Assembly (NCBI RefSeq): GCF_038396765.1
Contig: NZ_CP150096.1
Location: 601,501-665,500 of the forward strand
Source: Chitinophaga caseinilytica
GTDB taxonomy: Bacteria > Bacteroidota > Bacteroidia > Chitinophagales > Chitinophagaceae
Direction of reading: 5' to 3'
DNA length: 64,000 bases
Shown: in pieces, positions 61,142 to 64,000 of the stretch
Layout: every line of letters starts with the position of its first letter
How positions within the stretch are numbered: position 1 is the first letter of the stretch
Position numbers and translations under genes: made by a program
Notes under the pieces: generated by a model
What the model saw: only the letters and a program-made list of their open reading frames with translations
Databases searched by the model: none
Told to the model about the DNA's origin: nothing

Positions 61142-63442
61142 TCAAATCGTTTCCTTCACACCGGCCCTTACCGCTTTCGCAGCTTCGACCATATTGCGGA
61201 GCGCAGCTTCCGTTTCGGGCCACTTCCGTGTTTTCAGCCCGCAGTCCGGGTTCACCCAGATGTTGCGCGCCGGCAAGTATTCGGCGGCTTTGCGCAGGAG
61301 GAATTCCATTTCGGCTATAGACGGCACCCGCGGCGAATGGATGTCGTACACCCCGGGCCCGATCTCGTTCGGGTATTTGAAATCCGCGAAAGCCTCCAGC
61401 AATTCCATTTGCGACCGCGACGTTTCGATCGTGATCACGTCTGCGTCCATTTCCGCGATATGGCGGATGATGTCGTTGAAATCGCTGTAGCACATGTGCG
61501 TGTGGATCTGTGTTCCGTCCTGCACGCCCGACGCGGAAACCCGGAAGGCGCGCACGGCCCAGTCGAGATACTGTTCCCGGTCGGCCTTACGGATGGGCAA
61601 ACCTTCCCGGATGGCGGGCTCGTCGATCTGGATGATGCCGATCCCCGCCTGCTCCAGCGCCACCACTTCATCACGGATCGCCAGGGCGATTTGTGCCGTG
61701 GTTTCGGAACGGGGCTGATCGTCGCGGACGAAAGACCATTGCAAAATGGTGACCGGCCCGGTCAGCATACCTTTCATCGGCCGCGCGGTGCACGATTGCG
61801 CGAACACCGACCAGCGAACGGTCATATCCTGTTCGCGGCTCACGTCACCGAAAATAACCGGTGGCTTTACGCAACGGCTGCCGTAGCTCTGAACCCAGCC
61901 ATGTTGCGTGAACGCGAACCCTTCGAGTTTTTCCCCGAAGTATTCCACCATGTCGTTCCGCTCGAATTCGCCATGCACCAGCACATCCAGCCCGATATCT
62001 TCCTGCAGTCGCACCGTTTCCCGGGTAGCGGATTCCAGCGATCCGTCGTATTGCGCTTGCGTAAGATCGCCTTTTTTGAATGCGGCCCTCAGCGCGCGGA
62101 TATCCGCCGTTTGCGGGAAAGAACCGATCGTGGTGGTGGGGTACATCGGCAGCCCGAACCTTTGCTGCTGCAATGTTTGCCGATACACGAAGCCGGAAGC
62201 CCTCTGCGCATCGCGCTCCGAAATGGCGGCCACGCGCGCTTTCACGGCGGGTTTGTGGATGCGTGTGGATGCGCCCCTCGCGGCGATGGCCGCTTCGTTG
62301 GCCGCCAGCAAGGCCGCCTCGCCATGGAATATCCTGTCCAGTTCCGCCACTTCCTGCAGCTTCTGTTTGGCGAACGCCATCCAGGATTTCAGTTCTTCAT
62401 CGAGCTGCGTTTCCAGCGCCAGGTCGGCCGGCGTGTGCAACAGGGAGCACGACGGAGCAATCATCACCCGGTCTTCCCCTAACTGGCCGACCGCTTTTTG
62501 AATGAATGGCAACGAGCGGCGGTAATCGTTTTTCCAGATATTCCTTCCATCGATCACGCCCAGCGACAGCGACATTTTCGGCGGCAGCAGCGGCAGGAGC
62601 TGTTCCAGCTGCGCGGGGTCGCGCACCAGGTCGATGTGCAGGCAGCACACGGGCAGCGAGGCGGCCAGTTCCGCATTGTCGCGGAGCCCTTCGAAATAGG
62701 TCGTCACCATGGTGCGGAGGCCTTTGCAATGTTTCGCAATCTCCGTGTAGGCGTAATGGTAAGCATCCGCCGCGCCTTCGGGGAGATCGGTGGCGAGGAA
62801 GGGCTCGTCCAGCTGCACCCAGGCGGCACCGCGGTCGCGCAGGCGTTGCAGGGCTTCGATATAAACGGGGAGCAGCCGGGGCAGCAGGCTGAGGCGGTGG
62901 AACCCGGGTTCTTTTTCCTTGCCGAGCAGCAGGTAAGAAACGGGGCCGATCAGCACGGGTTTCGGTGTGGCGGCGAGCTGGTGCTTCGCTGCGTCGAAGG
63001 CGTTGAACACTTTGTTGGAGAAGAGGCGGAAAGACTGGTCTTTCCGGAATTCCGGCACGATGTAATGATAGTTCGTGTCGAACCACTTGGTCATTTCCAT
63101 GGCGGTGAGATCGAGGCCATGTTCCTGGCATCCGCGTGCCATGGCGAATGCGAGATCGGTTTCGGTGTTCTGCGGCACGTCTGTGACCACGGGCGCGTAC
63201 CGGTCGGGGATGGCGCCGACGAGCAGCGACATGTCGAGCACATGATCATAGTAACTGAAATCGTTGCAGGGGATGAGGTCCATCCCTGCGGCTTGTTGCA
63301 GCCGCCATTGTTCTTCCTGGAGGCGTTGAGCGGCGACGGTCAGTTCCTGGCGGCCGATGCGGCCTTGCCAGTACGCTTCGCAAGCTTTTTTGAGCTGGCG
63401 TTGGGCTCCCATGCGCGGGTAGCCGAGGGTGTGTTTCAGCAT
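61142..63442 (-). CDS. metE: Cobalamin-independent methionine synthase
   Basis: 766 residues, normal for MetE, which transfers a methyl group from 5-methyltetrahydropteroyltri-glutamate to homocysteine. The N-terminal half (TLGYPRMGAQRQLKKACEAYW) and the catalytic C-terminal barrel are both complete. The zinc site is in IQIDEPAIREG, HTHMCYSDFND, IETSRSQMELLEAF and WVNPDCGLKTRKW (His, Cys, Glu and Cys). The cobalamin riboswitch 150 bases upstream fits: B12 shuts off this enzyme when a B12-dependent MetH can be used. Confidence 0.97.
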   Translation of the reverse strand: MLKHTLGYPRMGAQRQLKKACEAYWQGRIGRQELTVAAQRLQEEQWRLQQAAGMDLIPCNDFSYYDHVLDMSLLVGAIPDRYAPVVTDVPQNTETDLAFAMARGCQEHGLDLTAMEMTKWFDTNYHYIVPEFRKDQSFRLFSNKVFNAFDAAKHQLAATPKPVLIGPVSYLLLGKEKEPGFHRLSLLPRLLPVYIEALQRLRDRGAAWVQLDEPFLATDLPEGAADAYHYAYTEIAKHCKGLRTMVTTYFEGLRDNAELAASLPVCCLHIDLVRDPAQLEQLLPLLPPKMSLSLGVIDGRNIWKNDYRRSLPFIQKAVGQLGEDRVMIAPSCSLLHTPADLALETQLDEELKSWMAFAKQKLQEVAELDRIFHGEAALLAANEAAIAARGASTRIHKPAVKARVAAISERDAQRASGFVYRQTLQQQRFGLPMYPTTTIGSFPQTADIRALRAAFKKGDLTQAQYDGSLESATRETVRLQEDIGLDVLVHGEFERNDMVEYFGEKLEGFAFTQHGWVQSYGSRCVKPPVIFGDVSREQDMTVRWSVFAQSCTARPMKGMLTGPVTILQWSFVRDDQPRSETTAQIALAIRDEVVALEQAGIGIIQIDEPAIREGLPIRKADREQYLDWAVRAFRVSASGVQDGTQIHTHMCYSDFNDIIRHIAEMDADVITIETSRSQMELLEAFADFKYPNEIGPGVYDIHSPRVPSIAEMEFLLRKAAEYLPARNIWVNPDCGLKTRKWPETEAALRNMVEAAKAVRAGVKETI

Positions 63443-63597
63443 AGCAAAAACGTTTTTAAGACATTAATGTGGATTAATGCTCCTTACGGTTTTCGTACGC
63501 TTTCAGGAAATGTGAGTAGGCATGGAACGGCGGGGCATATGTTGCCCATGACGGTCCCGACCATTGCTTCAAATCGCGAAAGCAAGATCTTTCATAG

Positions 63598-63765
63598 CGG
63601 GCAAGTATCCTGGCTTGTAACATTACCGCCGTTCTTCTCATCCTGTTCAGGTCAGGACAATGAACGCCTTGGGCGGTAACTCTGGCAGTTACTTACAGTT
63701 GCGCGACAGCCCGTGATTTGCACACGGTTCCTTTTTAAATCCGGCTTTCGCCGGCTACCACGCTA
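63598..63765 (-). ncRNA. Cobalamin riboswitch upstream of metE
   Basis: On the minus strand the aptamer shows the B12 core GGAACCGTG..AAATCACGGG, GCTGTCGCGCAACTGTAA, GTAACTGCCAGAGTTAC and the 3' B12 box AAGCCAGGATACTTGCC (63600-63616). It sits between a TATCTTTG box and the metE start. About 150 bases between it and the ATG (63443-63597) form the expression platform, with an internal GGGCAACATATGCCC hairpin; mode of control not resolved. Confidence 0.92.
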
Positions 63766-63798
63766 TGGAAAATATGAATTGGGTAAAGAACTCGGGAC

Positions 63799-63806
63799 CA
63801 AAGATA
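63799..63806 (-). promoter_or_regulatory. -7 box of the metE riboswitch transcript
   Basis: TATCTTTG on the minus strand, 34 bases before the aptamer. The -33 TTG is not at the standard distance, so the promoter may depend on a further factor. Confidence 0.5.
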
Positions 63807-63841
63807 GGAATGTCCGCATTCAAAACCTATCAAGCGGGCTT

Positions 63842-63857
63842 GTTAATGCGCATTAAC
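63842..63857. promoter_or_regulatory. Perfect 16-base palindrome upstream of the metE promoter
   Basis: GTTAATGCGCATTAAC lies 36 bases upstream of the -7 box. A second near-palindrome, TTGGCACAGTATGTGCAAA, is at 63870-63888. Both could be regulator sites. From 63889 to the window end I see no gene or clear signal. Confidence 0.45.
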
Positions 63858-64000
63858 CAATAAAAACTTTGGCACAGTATGTGCAAATATGGGTCTGACC
63901 GGCTTATACCTAGTAGATTGAATATTACCGGAAAGCCATATAAAAGATTCAGACGTATACCTGTATACTCGCCTCTATTTTTATTGAAACTTCCACTTTA

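Noticed and set aside
62498..63679. Plus-strand ORF across metE and its riboswitch
   Set aside because: It runs over a clear enzyme gene and a structured RNA on the other strand; no coherent protein.
1..64000. CRISPR arrays, rRNA genes, complete insertion sequences, prophage
   Set aside because: I found no regularly spaced repeats, rRNA sequence, transposase, integrase or phage structural genes. The only repeats supported are the two hairpin elements and the operator copies.

Overview
This window looks like the chromosome of a member of the Bacteroidota, most likely Chitinophagaceae (Chitinophaga-like). The signs are the gliding genes gldF and gldG, a fused MurF-alanine racemase, a SusC/CirA-like TonB receptor with an N-terminal carboxypeptidase-regulatory domain, GlnRS beside GluRS, LytS/LytTR and 7TM-DISM/LuxR two-component pairs, and many promoters of the Bacteroidota type (TTG, about 19-21 bases, then TAnnTTTG). 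Most genes are rich in G and C for this phylum. About 28.7-36.8 kb is visibly richer in A and T. Family assignments come from reading sequence, not from database searches.

Layout. 0-9.9 kb is housekeeping: the end of murF, methylmalonyl-CoA epimerase, iscS and an IscA-type carrier, gldFG, a TerC transporter, murF-alr and lspA. 10-14.2 kb holds a TonB receptor and a TauE/SafE-type permease whose promoters carry the same 19-base operator-like motif. 14.2-25.3 kb holds fumarase, an enoyl-CoA hydratase, a B12-binding mutase domain, glnS, gltX, a polysaccharide deacetylase, a TatD nuclease and asparaginase. Two tRNA genes follow (Ser-GGA, Asp-GTC). The Asp tRNA is divergent from a glutamyl-Q-tRNA(Asp) synthetase, the enzyme that modifies that tRNA.

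28.7-36.8 kb is an accessory stretch beside tRNA-Asp. It holds lipoproteins, a LytS/LytTR pair, a c-type cytochrome, a GNAT enzyme, a decayed run of small genes that looks like orphan toxin-tail/immunity material, and two copies of a hairpin element bounded by GTTCGATAA. 36.8-44.2 kb holds a three-gene operon of secreted proteins divergent from a TPR histidine kinase and LuxR regulator. 44.7-48.4 kb is a catabolic unit: a LacI regulator, a perfect 18-base operator, inositol oxygenase and a sodium/solute symporter. 48.5-54.2 kb is a trans-4-hydroxyproline degradation operon (deaminase, semialdehyde dehydrogenase, epimerase, FAD dehydrogenase, AraC regulator) with 21-base-spaced direct repeats at both ends. 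54.3-61 kb holds DUF4291, GT61, a membrane protein, another kinase/regulator pair, an aquaporin and a cupin. The window ends with metE behind a cobalamin riboswitch.

A notable property of the sequence itself is that at least five, probably six, otherwise healthy genes are broken by exactly one missing base, each repairable in a short mononucleotide run (near 29000, 30219, 31777, 37050, 45511 and 57141-57160). Uncorrected homopolymer errors are the simplest explanation. The gene at 35176-35524 is different: it has both a frameshift and an in-frame stop and looks truly decayed.
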